Below, piece by piece: positions 33,501-43,600 of a stretch of DNA of 64,000 bases. The notes under the pieces are model-generated. The model worked only from the letters and a program-made list of their open reading frames with translations, was not told where the DNA came from and ran no database searches. The DNA lies in contig OZ007511.1 of assembly GCA_963931865.1 (NCBI GenBank), forward strand, positions 2,876,198-2,940,197, read 5' to 3'. The DNA comes from Axinella damicornis (Eukaryota; Porifera; Demospongiae; Axinellida; Axinellidae). Position 1 is the first letter of the stretch; every line of letters begins with the position of its first letter. The translations under genes and the position numbers were made by a program.

Positions 33501-35729
33501 GCTGGCAGAGCATCCTAGCTGGAGCTCAATTAGAGTTTGATTATGGTTCTTTCCAACAAACGTGTGTGACCTCCATAAGAAACAGTCGATACAAGTCATG
33601 GATGCTCAAAGCTGGTACAGAACCCACAAGAATTCAGCCATAGCCACTTTTGCTGAAGCTCATTAAATATGCACGTGACCTTTGACCTCTCGGAAATCGA
33701 GGAGATGACGCTGCAACAGGCTAGGAAGCAGCTTGAGACAGAGCTGGAGACAACCCTTCATAGCTTTGGTGACGTTTGCTGTCTGTATACATCTGTTTTG
33801 GTCAGTCCAGTCCAGTCCATAGTCCAGTCCAGTCCACAGTCCAGTCCATGGTCCAGTCCAGAGTCCAGCTTTTACAGAGACCCTGTTCTAACTGCCTCTA
33901 ATTGGAAGTTAGAACACGCCTGGGAGTTAGAACACGTCTGCACTATATAAACCGCGCGCGGTGCCTTTGATTTGTATGGCTGCCATGGTACAATGCAATA
34001 TAAACTTTCAACTTGTAACAATACAATACAAGGGTTAAAATAAACTAAACTGGGTACACATGCATTTGCTGTGTACAAGAAAGAGCCAGTTTGCAAGGCA
34101 GAGAGTGTGTGGGCAAACAGCAACAAGTTTACTGGTTACCTAGCTGGTTTTTCGATTGCGATTTTTTCTTCACTCATAGCAAACATCCCTGAGCTGTCAA
34201 CAGTATCAGTAAGTTCACACAGGGCCTAAAATTATGGACTAGTAGTGTCCATAAAGCAGGTAGTTTTTCACTTGAGCTAGTAGTACAAGCACATTTCTTG
34301 TTTGTCAGTAGCGTAACCTACCAATTATCGTCACCTGAATTTGCATGATTTGCAGCATCGTCTAGGAACGGTTCCAGGACACCAAACTTGCACCGACGTA
34401 TAGACCGTCACGCCCTCTATAAGCCCTACCACCGTTAAAGCTGTTACGTATTTCCGGCTTTTAGCGGTGCACTAGCGAATGCAACCTCACGCAAATCAAT
34501 TATCGGCACCCTGTACGTATTATCGTCACTGCCTAGTACTCCCATAGATAATCCTGGGTCAATTATCGGCACATGCTGATGGCATCGACTCACCTCCATC
34601 CCCTGAAGGCCACAAAAATCCACCAAAAATCCTCCAGGTTCATGACCATTCTATCTATCACCCAGTGAAAAAAAAAACACCAAAGCATGCAACCCCTTCA
34701 ATATATGAATTTTTAAATAAAATTCGTTCATCACACTACACAGTAAAAGCAAAACAATTCTCTTTCTTCCACATCCAGTACGTGGCACATTCGTGGAGCC
34801 ATCTCTTGCACACGCACTCCACCCATTCTGATCCAGCACAGTCATGCTAGTCGTCCTCAAAAGTCTGAGCAGTGGCAGGAGAGGACCCAAGGTCGCGGTC
34901 TCTCCCTACGCTTGTTTTGATTAGACATGAACAGCCCTACAACATAAAAAAAAAAATGGCTAAAAGGACAGTAAATGACATCCAGTTATAACCTTTTAAA
35001 CAAAGACAAACCTTCTGCAAAGCTTCAGCCTTGTAAACAGCTTGCGCGACGATGACGTAATGCGAATGGAATCCGTATTTTCGCCGCTTACTCTCCGTTT
35101 ACTAAGCGCCGATAATTGGTATGCCGGGTGCCGATAATAAGGTCATGCCGATAATTGGTGGTTTACGCTATGTGATTTGTAAATTCTCTCCCCGTCTCAC
35201 GAACAGCCACTAGGCTAGTAGTAAATATGGGAAACTGGTTTTTGGCCCTGCAATTACTAGAAGTAACTAAGACACACACACAGTTACCCTCTACAACTAC
35301 ATGTCCACATAAGCTATATACCTTCGATTAGATCAATCACTTAATATTGTATTTTATATCCTGAATTTGAATGTTTGCCAATAGTAATATAGCAGTTTGT
35401 GTCGCTGCTGACAACTGGTCCAGAACCTCCAGCATTATGACTTCAGACTGCAACGTTACTCTAGCAGCTGCTTACAAATGTACTGCTCACACACCCCAAG
35501 ATGTGGGTCCCAAACCAATTAATACCCCTTTCCAAGCTAGATACGGCCAGATTATCGATAGCCCTTTTCGCATTCCTGGACAGCACTCACAGGTGATTCT
35601 CCAATAGTGATGTATTACTCAATAATCATGCAAATGGCCAGCTATGTAGCTGTAATTAATCGCATACTCCTTACCAGCTTGAACCATGGCAGTAAGAACC
35701 ACCAGCCACACAGCCACACGACCACCCAT
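21349..35729 (-). CDS. Gene B: single-pass membrane receptor-like protein with Cys module, Calx-beta domains and tyrosine tail
   Basis: Ten exons, all joined in phase 1, listed separately. The order is signal peptide (residues 1-18), Cys module (about 19-76), divergent Calx-beta-like domain (77-192), Calx-beta (193-329), Calx-beta (330-439), Pro/Thr-rich linker, membrane segment, and a cytoplasmic tail of about 65 residues. The sum is 1682 coding bases. It is 2 bases out of frame because exon 9 is 167 bases long; without those 2 bases the total would be 1680 (559 residues). As written, the frame stops at 22686 after about 484 residues, before any membrane segment. Architecture suggests a cell-surface adhesion or recognition receptor that signals through phosphotyrosine; this is inference. 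It lies between a Calx-beta relic and gene C on the same strand. Confidence 0.7.
21930..22571. mobile_element. DNA-transposon remnant, possibly pogo-like
   Basis: Ends ACCATATTTCCGCAAATAGA and TCTATATGTAGAAATACAGT are imperfectly inverted. Inside, the plus frame near 22010-22110 reads THAADVAWNKPF and LHNEWMHLL, resembling the C-terminal part of pogo/Tigger-type DDE transposases. Interrupted by stops. A nested foldback lies at 22374-22471. Confidence 0.4.
22374..22471. repeat. Inverted repeat
   Basis: GCCTCCGTACAGATTTTATC and CATGGAGAAA are repeated in inverted order at the right side (TTTCTCCATGG, GATAAAATCTGGGTGGAGGC). Confidence 0.7.
22656..22822 (-). CDS. Gene B exon 9: Pro/Thr linker and membrane segment, 2 bases out of frame
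   Basis: Acceptor ATACTAG, then VMTAPPESTTAPPESNSIGP in the incoming frame. A strong membrane helix, VGSVTIISFSIIITAIIV, followed by basic TRSHRAR is encoded in a different frame and leads in phase 1 to a GTAAGG donor. The exon is 167 bases, two more than a multiple of three, unlike the other internal exons. The frames would meet if one GC of GTTGCGCAGCA (about 22745-22755) were extra. The incoming frame otherwise stops at 22686. Confidence 0.6.
22823..23104. other. Gene B intron 8
   Basis: Short intron between the last Calx-beta half and the membrane exon. Nothing recognised. Confidence 0.5.
23105..23302 (-). CDS. Gene B exon 8: Calx-beta, second half
   Basis: 66 codons: ESADFAAITNRVVTFQP, ADTVVEDTEMLTAIL, ANISLLDVE, donor GTGAAT, acceptor CATTTCAG. 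Confidence 0.75.
23442..23573 (-). CDS. Gene B exon 7: Calx-beta, first half
   Basis: 44 codons read from acceptor GCTCCAG: VVIQFDPVTYTVTEGGSTM, VRVGDADIP, VVGTA, donor GTGACA. It joins in frame from exon 6 (and would also join the dead exon). Confidence 0.75.
23715..23912 (-). pseudogene. Dead Calx-beta second-half exon in a gene B intron
   Basis: Reads EDYTITSQTVTFQP, VPILVDNNLEGVEQFTAML, VEITDDH and a good GTAAGC donor, but the expected TTCTGCAG acceptor is altered to GCTGCG with no AG. No matching first half is seen upstream in the transcript. The DNA is a close match to exon 1250-1450 of gene A, so it is a copied exon that is probably not spliced. Confidence 0.65.
23935..24001. repeat. 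33-bp tandem duplication
   Basis: GCCAGGAGTGTAGCTAACAA CCTGAGGTTTGTT occurs twice, immediately upstream (transcript sense) of the dead Calx-beta exon where its acceptor is missing. Confidence 0.85.
24002..26964. other. Gene B intron 6, distal part
   Basis: Holds near-repeats around GAGAGAGCTCTTA/TTTTCGAAG (24513-24740), a SINE-like copy (25070-25325), a C14A13 run at 25753-25780 and related CATTTGGC/CCACCTC segments at 26180-26350. No exon found. Confidence 0.5.
25070..25325. repeat. SINE-like repeat copy 1
   Basis: Matches 37330-37615: ATTTTGATTTGATAACC, GGAATGCCACATCTCCAATAC, TTTTCATGCAGGTCCTGGG, ACCATAAATGGCATTGCTCA. GGGATTCGAACTCAGGAC on the plus strand is an inverted B-box-like tRNA motif. 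Confidence 0.65.
26965..27183 (-). CDS. Gene B exon 6: Calx-beta, second half
   Basis: 73 codons: FPEELRDFNTTPITITFQP, GIVDDNVNEPVEFFAVRL, CRIEDND, donor GTAAGT, acceptor TTTGTGCAG. The acidic core is intact. Confidence 0.75.
27184..28082. other. Gene B intron 5
   Basis: Contains the foldback at 27738-27837. Otherwise nothing recognised. Confidence 0.5.
27738..27837. mobile_element. Foldback element, AGCCTCGTTCCCAG family
   Basis: 100 bases: AGCCTCGTTCCCAGGCCCGTG ... ACTGGGAACGAGGCT, with an internal CACGGGCCTGGGAATGACGA arm. The flanks GGTATGTAGCT and AGTGTGTAGCA agree at 8 of 11. Confidence 0.65.
28083..28274 (-). CDS. Gene B exon 5: Calx-beta, first half
   Basis: 64 codons with no Met start, read from acceptor TTTTTACAG: VSLRLTQPEYTGSEESG, VQVAASIGG, QPNRAT, donor GTTAGT. 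It has a longer insert than other first halves (about 15 extra residues, Pro/Ser/Leu rich). Confidence 0.7.
28582..28669. mobile_element. Foldback element, AGCCTCGTTCCCAG family
   Basis: 88 bases: AGCCTCGTTCCCAGTCCCACG, CAGCTTTTCAT, inverted right arm ending CACTGGGAAAAAGGCT. The flanks GCCGCCATTGT and ACTGCCATTGC agree at 8 of 11. Confidence 0.65.
29074..29274 (-). CDS. Gene B exon 4: divergent Calx-beta-like, second half
   Basis: 67 codons: LGDFQVTPSTVTVTLS, LEPNETVSLTFDP, ELTITDVD, donor GTAAGT, acceptor ACATTTAG. The close EPNE...TITDVD matches the C-terminal half of Calx-beta domains. Confidence 0.65.
29320..29443. repeat. 24-bp GA-rich minisatellite
   Basis: About 4-5 copies of AGGTAGGAGAGAGGGGGAGG-GGAG in the intron between gene B exons 3 and 4. 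Confidence 0.9.
29831..29977 (-). CDS. Gene B exon 3: divergent Calx-beta-like, first half
   Basis: 49 codons: IQWLNGTTFEGPERTAGYQF, GYVKGTESIY, IIANPLSPT, donor GTGAAC, acceptor CCACACAG. It lacks a clear Calx-beta N-terminal signature and is assigned by position and pairing with exon 4. Confidence 0.55.
29978..31667. other. Gene B intron 2
   Basis: Holds one AGCCTCGTTCCCAGG end at 30772 without a partner, a GCCAGTGGCGTAGCCAGAAA repeat end at about 30617 (its relative is inverted at 42088-42150) and the TTAA palindrome. No exon. Confidence 0.5.
31293..31390. mobile_element. TTAA-flanked near-perfect palindrome
   Basis: TTAAGGTAGCATTATACC ... GGTATAATGCTACCTTAA, symmetric about 31341.5 with a GGGGCCCC centre and one arm mismatch. 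Flanking TTAA on both sides suggests a piggyBac-type target. The design is the same as 63785-63884. Confidence 0.75.
31668..31841 (-). CDS. Gene B exon 2: Cys-rich module
   Basis: 58 codons: GVQGLTCF, PLCDGTSFE, a CC pair, G-L-AF and C-x2-C, matching the two gene A modules but with a longer middle loop. The acceptor is CATTAAAG and the donor GTGAGT. It directly follows the signal peptide, as in gene A. Confidence 0.7.
32370..32965. repeat. 18-bp-based minisatellite
   Basis: About 30 imperfect units of GTTGACAGAGTTGTCACT with interspersed GTTGACGCT, forming longer composite units. Open frames in all phases on both strands (VTVDR, LSTVTT, LLTELS) are repeat artefacts. Confidence 0.95.
33235..33344. 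repeat. 44-bp tandem repeat, about 2.5 copies
   Basis: TACACTGGATGTGTCATGATC followed by AGTATAGGGATCAGAACACAAC, repeated; the third copy is cut by the foldback that follows. Confidence 0.9.
33344..33900. mobile_element. Foldback element related to 62030-62760
   Basis: CCTCGATTTCCGAGAGGTCA AAGG at 33350 is inverted at 33680-33702. The right side continues with AGGCTAGGAAGCAGCTT and GTATACATC/(AGTCCAGTCC)n as in the 62 kb element, whose left outer arm is missing here. Confidence 0.7.
35675..35729 (-). CDS. Gene B exon 1: start codon and signal peptide
   Basis: ATG at 35729-35727. Eighteen codons read MGGRVAVWLVVLTAMVQA, a signal peptide with a typical A-x-A-like end, then donor GTAAGG in phase 1. 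The exon size and phase are like gene A exon 1. Confidence 0.75.
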
Positions 35730-35812
35730 CAGCAAAATCACTGCCACTTCACCGTAATCCTGCCCAGCTGAAATTGCAGCGTGCTGCATGCCCTTGCGCG
35801 CGCCGCGCTGCA

Positions 35813-35875
35813 TGCAGCTCCACCCATTTCCGGAGGAAGGGCTGACGTTATCATTGGCTATATCTATCTTATACG
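35813..35875 (-). promoter_or_regulatory. Gene B 5' region with block shared with gene A
   Basis: The minus strand reads TATAAG, CCAAT, AACGTCAGC, CTTCCTCC and GGAAATGGGTGGAGCTGCA. The last three match the gene A upstream block in order and spacing. The block lies about 85-120 bases above the ATG. A TATA-like box (about 35868-35873) and CCAAT motif make this a plausible promoter. Confidence 0.5.
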
Positions 35876-37314
35876 AGTCGCGCTCCAGACTGGCGACGAA
35901 GACCGGGCAATGGCGGGCTCTCTGCACTGCATAGGCCGAGGAAGATGATTTTTAGAATGGGGGCGAGATTGCACCAAGTCCTTCTTGTTGACCGGGGGGT
36001 CCCCCTTGGGACGAGCAATAATCATCTGGGAACATGTTCAGTTAACTGATATATATTTTGACTCTTTTTACGCAACATTATGCTGTACAGAGGAAAAATT
36101 AAAAGCTACAGCAAATGTTGTATATACATCATCACAAAACAGCCACAAACTTGCATAAAAAAAACTTCCAAAGTAATTTTGTCTCCAAGAGTTAACATAG
36201 CTCCATGGTACAAAAAAAGTGTTGCACACTAATATTTCAGTTTTTCTTGCAGGTCAGATTCACCCAACTGTACAGTGGTGACAAAGCAACAACCAACATA
36301 AGATAACCAACATATCGCTAGCTAGCTAGCAATATAGCTATATAGCTAGCTAAGAGGGACTGGTTTCATTAGCATAGCTATAGTTTAACGTTATAAGATC
36401 ATAGTTAGCTGGCTAGAAGGTGGTCACTCCAATAATACCGTACTAGACTGGGCCACAATTCCAGGTGTTGCATGGATGTCAGTCACAGTGGCCCAGCATG
36501 CTAGCGACTCCATGCACTCAAGTCACAGAGTCAAGTTAGCAGCATGTTCATAGGCAGTTTTTGAATGGTCGCAGATTTTGATCTGGTTGTAGCTCTAAGT
36601 AACTACTAGCTAGCTACAGTCGCACAGTCAAAGCTAGTGGATTCTTATCAAGGTCCCACTGAGGATCACTGGCAGTTCGTAGCTATAGTATAATTAGCTA
36701 CTCCTGTGATCTCTTCTGTGTCCAGTGAAGGTTACGTACATAGGTAGTAGCAGGTCAGACCTCTCAACCATTGACTGGTTTTCTTAGTGAGATGGCCATA
36801 AGAGTAATATAAATATGTACTACATAAGATCAATATAAATTGTGTACTAACTTTAAGCGAGTCTCACTACCAAATAGTGATAGGAACCATGGGGAACAGG
36901 GGCCCCGGATGAAAGATATAGCTCCCCCAAAGTATTTCAGCATCTAGCTACCCTAGCTACGGCCCCTCCAATTAATATTCTAGCCATTTCCAACAAAAAT
37001 CCACTGACTTCTCTTGATGACACTGATATGCTTCTTACACTTGAAGAGCAGGTTTCAACAGGCTCTGTCATCACCTGTTCAGCTCAACCTATACTATAGC
37101 TGCAGTTCTTATAAGTTCAATTATGGTCACATGCAATATGTAATTGTTGTAAGGCTCTACTAGTGGGTCAATCCCCTCAAAGTGAAATTGCCTATGGGTA
37201 GCTAACTAGCCAGCTAGCTAGCTAGCTACATAGCTATCCATTTGACTATCTTCACCACCAGGGTTACTCTATGGAGTCTATGCTGCTCACTGGACAGATA
37301 AGGCGCATCTTTAA
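35876..37314. other. Region upstream of gene B, no recognised gene
   Basis: AGCTAGCTAG-rich short repeats (36310-36350, 37205-37230). No exon to pair with the 37656 donor was found here. Confidence 0.4.
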
Positions 37315-37329
37315 CCCAGTTAAAAAAAG

Positions 37330-37615
37330 TGCATTTTGATTTGATAACCAATGCATGCAGGAATGCCACATCTCCAATACACAAGATTTTCATGCAGGTC
37401 CTGGGTCCCATTAACTGGGGGTAGTGATATGACATATCATCACTAAACTCGCTTGATTACCATAAATGGCATTGCTCAAAGATGTTTTTCTTGAAGGGCA
37501 AAGGGCGAAAAAAAGTAAACTACCTCCAACAGAAATATCAAAGCGATTCCAACACAGGACAGAGCCTGAGTTGAGCACAAGAGACTCTCACTCTACCAGT
37601 GCACCACCGCACACG
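37330..37615 (-). repeat. SINE-like repeat copy 2
   Basis: On the minus strand it begins GGTGGTGCACTGGTAGAGTG AGAG (A-box-like), then GTGTTGGAATCGC (B-box-like), followed by the body shared with 25070-25325. It abuts the stop codon after the IgGFc exon. Confidence 0.6.
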
Positions 37616-37620
37616 TACCT

Positions 37621-40600
37621 TTAACATCTCAGAGTTACATCAAGTTGCAACTTACTGGACAGTCTTAAGCCTCCTGGGTAACCATATGCCTCACTGCCAG
37701 TTGAACCATACACGATCACACCAAGGGATGCCTCTGGATTGTCATGCCGGATTAGTCGAGAACGAGTTCCACCTAGTACCATCTGCCTAGCATACCCACA
37801 CACACCTCCACTGCTGCAGCGAAGAGTGACCCATTCCTCCGGAGACCCTCCCACCCCATCCACCGTTATGTTTGCTGGCTGGAAATACATTGGGGACACA
37901 AACATACTGGTCCGATGTACTGGAGCCAGGCCTGGGCTGCTGACCACTGAAAATCGAATATCATTTCGATACTGGCTAACTGCAGGAACAAGTGTCATGT
38001 AGGTGCTTGTGGCAGTTGCTGAATTCCCCAGCCCAAACTGGACCACGAGAATGGGCTTGTCTGCTTCTATGCTACAGTACTCGGTAGCAGCTGCGTTGAA
38101 GCTCCAAGGATCTCCCGCAGCTGCCAGTGCTATGGTGAAATTTGGAGCTATAGGTGTGTCTGCAGGTGTGCCTTGATTAACACAGGTGGCGTTAACTGAA
38201 GTATTCCGCTGTGATGCCACCACCTTGAACATGTCTCCTGTGGTTCTGTCAGCTGAGGGAGCAGTGAGGAAGATTCTTCCCCAGGTGGCGGTTGGTGGCA
38301 ACTGTTCCACAACATGATCACACCCATCCAGCTGAGACCCAGGAATCAGTGCACACTCGTGACCACTGAAGAATGAGATGGGCTGGTTGGAAACTATGCG
38401 ACTACCGGTTAAGTCGCCACTGCTTTGAATGTAGAGGGGCTGTGTTTCTGCTAGGGTGACTGTTGTGCTATTTCCAGCAGGGACGGTGGAAGTTGAATCC
38501 ACGGGGTTCGTTACAGTCTGAGTTGGGGTGAATGTGACTTGGGTACCATTGCTGCAAGAGACAATCAGGAAAGCACTCTCGGCAGTTACTAAATCTACAG
38601 CTTCAGTTGTTGGAACAGAAACAGCGTAGTATTCATACTGCTGTACTGGAAGCCGCGGGCAAGGGAGAGCAAGAAACCCATCGGCTGATAAGAACTCTTC
38701 ATTAGAACCAATCACTGTGATCTCATTGTTATCAGCCGCCAGGATGTGGATACCCTGGGGTGGCGTTCGCGTTTGATCACGGGATATCTCAAGAGTGTTT
38801 GTCAGTCCCGCTGAAGCTCTGAGGATCCTGCTGCTGCCACCTCTGACAGTGACGTTGACAGGCACCACAGTCTCTGCCTGGTTGGTAGTGACGAAGAGAG
38901 AGTCATCTCCCGGAATATCGGGAAATAGAGGGGGGTTCTCCATGAAGCCTACAAAGAACTCACTGGCTTCATTTGTGTACGTTGTTTGGAGAGGAGGTCC
39001 TATGGCTTCAAATAGGTAAAAAGAAAATCACTTATTTATAGATCGACCTATACATACTATTGCTGCACATATAATTATGATAAATGTCGTTAAAAATGAC
39101 ACACAGTTGTGGAACCTTTTCCATCACTGTGGATTTACACTACAAATGAAGCTCCAGAAGACCTAAACAAAGTGCCCCCCCCCCCCTTCTGTGATTCAGT
39201 TGGGGATGACGGCAGCCAAGATGACTGATTTTTAAGTAGGCCATGCCCACCAAAGTTGTTTACTTGGATGCCACATCCCCTGCAAACAGCAAGAAAAAAT
39301 TGATGCAGTTTCACATTCGTAGCTCATCCTCCGTTCAGTCTGGAGTGTCAAGTTTGTAGTACGTAGACCTTGGCACTACGTTGAGCCGATTGTCAGTCTG
39401 CAGTTTCAAGTTCGTAGTACGTAGCTAGACTATATTGAGCCCATTCGTTCATGGTGATCTGGAGTTTCAAGTTCATAGTACGTAGTTCATAGCACCAGTG
39501 CAAAACATAGCAGACTCTACCCGGTACCCCCGTTGTGCAATGCTTGGTGCCGGTGCTGTCCAGCACGTGGGCGGCGCAACATTACAATTTTCCACATGGA
39601 TATATGGTAAACGGACACCTCACAGACAACAGATGGACATCCTGAGATCACAACCATGTAGGGCTCGCTCAGGCTCGTCCCAATAACCTGTTCTATGGAT
39701 TATACTGAAGCACATTATGAACAAGTCCTCACCCATTGTACTAATTGTAGCAGATGCCCCTCTGGCATTCACCACGGTGCAGCTGTATGTACCAAAGATG
39801 TCAGTCACTGACTCAGCGATGGTGAGCACAGTCTCATATTCTCCCGTCACAGTATCGGCCACCACTTGTGTCTGCTGGTATGTTGCATTGATGGTTATTA
39901 TGGCCCCATCCTTCCTCCAAGTGACGGTGGTAGCCGGCCCACCAGTGGAAGTGCAGGTGAGGGACCTGGTAGTCTCACTATACACCAGTGTGGTAGCAGT
40001 GGGCGTTCCTGAATCAAAATGATATCATGGAGTGAGTGGTAAACTTACTGATGTCACACAGTCTACATACACATCATACAACTAGAGTGCGTTCATCCTG
40101 TACTTCCTTGAGCAAACACGAAGATGTCTTGCATGAGGTTCAATCCACCAACACACTGGACACATTTGCGTGTTTATCTAGCAACAGCCATTAATGCCCG
40201 TTTGCATCAACATGTGTGCCTTTGCATTTTGCGTGCGCACATTTTGTGTGTGTGCGTGCGTGCGTCCGGATACAACAGTATGCATGGATTGCAAACATCA
40301 ATTCATCCACATGCAATTGCATATCTTTCTTTATTGTGGAAAGATATGTAAGATGGGGTTGTATACGGAACTGTTTTGTCTCTATGACACACCAAACAAT
40401 GAAAGCATACTGGTGGTATATATACAATCTGCACCAACTTTGTGAACTCCAACTGGTACTGAAACCCACAAACTCAAACACAGGAACTTTGAATAGATTT
40501 CATCAGGATATCCGGAATTTAGATATAACATTCAACATACACAAATTTACCAGACCGACCACTCACTCAGTGTATAGGACTCACCAGTGCCACTATCATA

Positions 40601-43600
40601 TATCCCCACAAACACGCTCTGTAGTACTCCACTTTCATCAGGTATGTCACAGCGGAAGATCCCTGTTGTGGTACCCTGAGGGTTGCGGTGGAGCAGTATT
40701 GAACGAAGACCAGTTCTTGCACCAAGGTCAGGGTTGTTTCTAGTTCTGTAGTATGGAAGACCACCATTATTCTGGGCTTCACTTCCATTGGGAAAATACC
40801 ACTGAGTGTCAGGGTTTGCAGATGAACAGCAGGGTGTGTAGGTAGTTGTGCAGAGCAGAGCTGCACTACCAGTTCCAATGTCTGTCCTGGTCACAATGCT
40901 GTTGTTGACATACGTACGAGTCACACCACCCACAGGAGTTAACACGATACCTGTAGATTGCCCGATACCTGTAGCTATAGTTGGTTTGGCAAGGAACAAT
41001 CATATGTAAATAACCACCATCTCAATACTGCTTCTGCTTTTATTCATAGTCCCTGGCAATAATGAATACACTGGTGAGATCGCAATATGGTGAGTACTAC
41101 TGCATGTAGGTATATTTCCTGAGCACACGGAAGGCGGGGGAAATACTACATGGCCTCGCCATATCACACTCCCACCATTGTAGTGATAGTATGCTTCACA
41201 GCATAAAACTGATTACACTAAGTGGCACGGTAGTTTAGTTAGCCGACCAAGGCACAAAGAAGTTGCCTCCATTTGATTTCTAGTGGTACACCAACATATG
41301 GTTGACAGCTTTCTCACTGCACCATTTTCGTGCGTGGTTGCTAAGTGCACCAAGCTGAAAGTAACCAATCAGCACCGCCGATTCAGTCACGCCTTGACAA
41401 CATGCACTGTATACTACCCATAGTAATTTGTAATCAACATAGAGTGCTACATTTTTCACTCTCCTCAAGGGGCAACCGCACTCCTGGTTAGTAGCGCAAG
41501 CTAGGTATCGCAGCTCATTCCGGAACCATCGGGTGTTACTGATCCACCGGGACCATTGGGCGTTACTGACACTTCCCGATCCTCAACTTGAGAAATAATG
41601 CTACTGCGATGGACCAGATGAAGGAAGGATGATTGGGTGCGAGAATGATGACTGTGCCATTGAGTGGTTTCATACCAGCTGTCATATGATTGATAAAATT
41701 CCCCATAGAAAATGGTATTGTCCTGACTGCAGAAAATTGCCCCAGTTCAACCGGAAAAGGTCTAAGCTACGTAAAAGACATAAGCAACTTCACGATAGTC
41801 TCGCATAGCCAGAGGCTAGGGTACAAGCAAGCAGGGCCTTCAGGGCTTGCAGAGCTAGAGCAGCTACATGTGGAGTCGAACAGTGAGTGTGATCAAATGT
41901 TTATCTCAGCTGCAGCGGATATATGTATTCCTAGTTATTGCAAAATAAACTAGAGTGTACTCATGGAATAGTTACCCCTCACCGTGTGCTGCACCTCAGT
42001 GCAGTCCATAGGAAGCATTGTCGTGACAGTATAAAATAGAGACAAAGTAAGCAACCAAGGCTGAAGACTTCATATTGAAGGAAAAGTTGAATTTTTTTGC
42101 CTCGTTGGGCCTTGCCCTACTTGTCCATGCCTGGCTACGCCTCTGGCACTCGCATGCAGGAAATGGCAGTTGCAATTCATTGCCAGAACAGTATGCATAT
42201 ATAATACAAGTAGCTGAGCTCGCTTCGCTGCTCCCCGATTGCATCTGCTTCAGCTGCTGCTTGCCGATTGCATCGATCCGCTTCAACTGCTGCTCCCCGT
42301 TTGCGTCTGTTTCAGCTGCTGCTCACCACTTGTGTCTGCTTCAGCTGCTACTCCCCGATTGCGTCCATTTCAACTGCTCCCCGATTGCGTCCGCTTCGGC
42401 TGTTGCTCCTTGATTGCGTCAGTTCAACTGCTGCTGCGGCTTCACCTGCAGCTCCCCGATTGCGTCCGCTTTGACTGCTGCTCACCGATATTGCATCCGT
42501 CAGCTGTTCTAGAAGCTTCCAGCTAACCCATGCCCAATGTTCTCGAACATTCTTCGCGGAGTTCGAGGTTCAATGGTACGAAGGTCGTGTGTCACTAGTC
42601 TAGTCCCGCCCCACGAACTTCCCACTTCCGTTACACACACACACACGGTTAAAATCTTGAATGATCAACCACACAATGCTGGTCTGCCTGTGGATTGCAG
42701 AATAGCAACCCATAACCGCACACCATCAATATTTTAATGTGTGTGTGTCCGTGTGTGTGTGTGTGTGCGTGACGGAAGTGGGATGTTCATGGGGCGGGAC
42801 TAGACTAGTGACACGCGACCTCATTATTTAGCTACTGAACCTCGAAAGTAAGGAAAAGGAAGTTTCAATTGGATCTGCTTGAGGAGGTACCGAGATAGCA
42901 ACAGTCAGTTGGGCTACTCCAGCACTCTCAAAAACGGTCACAGCTGTCTGAACATAACCCACTGTGATCACTGCAAAGTGAACAATGTTATACCTATTTA
43001 CTGAACTGCAGATATGCATAGCATTCACCATGCAGGTAGCGTGCCATCATCAGCATGCACACAATGTCACATACATCAGGGCTATGCCGGTATGCCAATG
43101 AGTGAGATCCCATAATTATGCAGTTTATTAAGGTTGATCGGGAGTGGGAGAGGTACCATGCATATACAACCATGTTAAAACACTCCTGGAGACACTTCAT
43201 CCGTACATCTAAAATGGTGGTGTTGCAACAGAAATTAGCTGCTTTTTGTCTTTGTAGCATTCCCAGGTTACCTTGGCTTCTGATCATGGTTCAAAGGCTC
43301 TTCACTGGCCATTTTAACAGTCAGAATGCTGGCACAGAAACATCTGAAGTTGGTCTTGTTTTATATGATAGAGTGTCTAGCTTTCGCGATAGCGCACATG
43401 GAGCTACTACTGAAGTCTATTCTCACAGAGGTCGAAATAAGGATTACATGTTGAGTGGTCAAATGTCCTAGCATTTTAGATTTTTATTGGTCATTTACAA
43501 AATATGCTAGGTCATGCCCGTCACCAAAAAGAAATCAAAAGAGCATGAAAGTGTGTTCTCCAAGCTAGATTCAAATCCATGTTGGTTGTGTGTATATGTG

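Larger units (their letters stand above)
31842..35674. other. Gene B first intron
   Basis: Holds the 18-bp-based minisatellite (32370-32960), a 44-bp tandem repeat, the foldback at 33344-33703 with its (GTCCA)n tail, and A-rich stretches near 34665 and 34943. No exon found. Confidence 0.5.

Noticed and set aside
41996..42286. Possible signal peptide MKSSALVAYFVSIL as a start for the Ig gene
   Set aside because: The frame stops soon after with no phase-1 donor, and the ATG lies beside a dispersed repeat.
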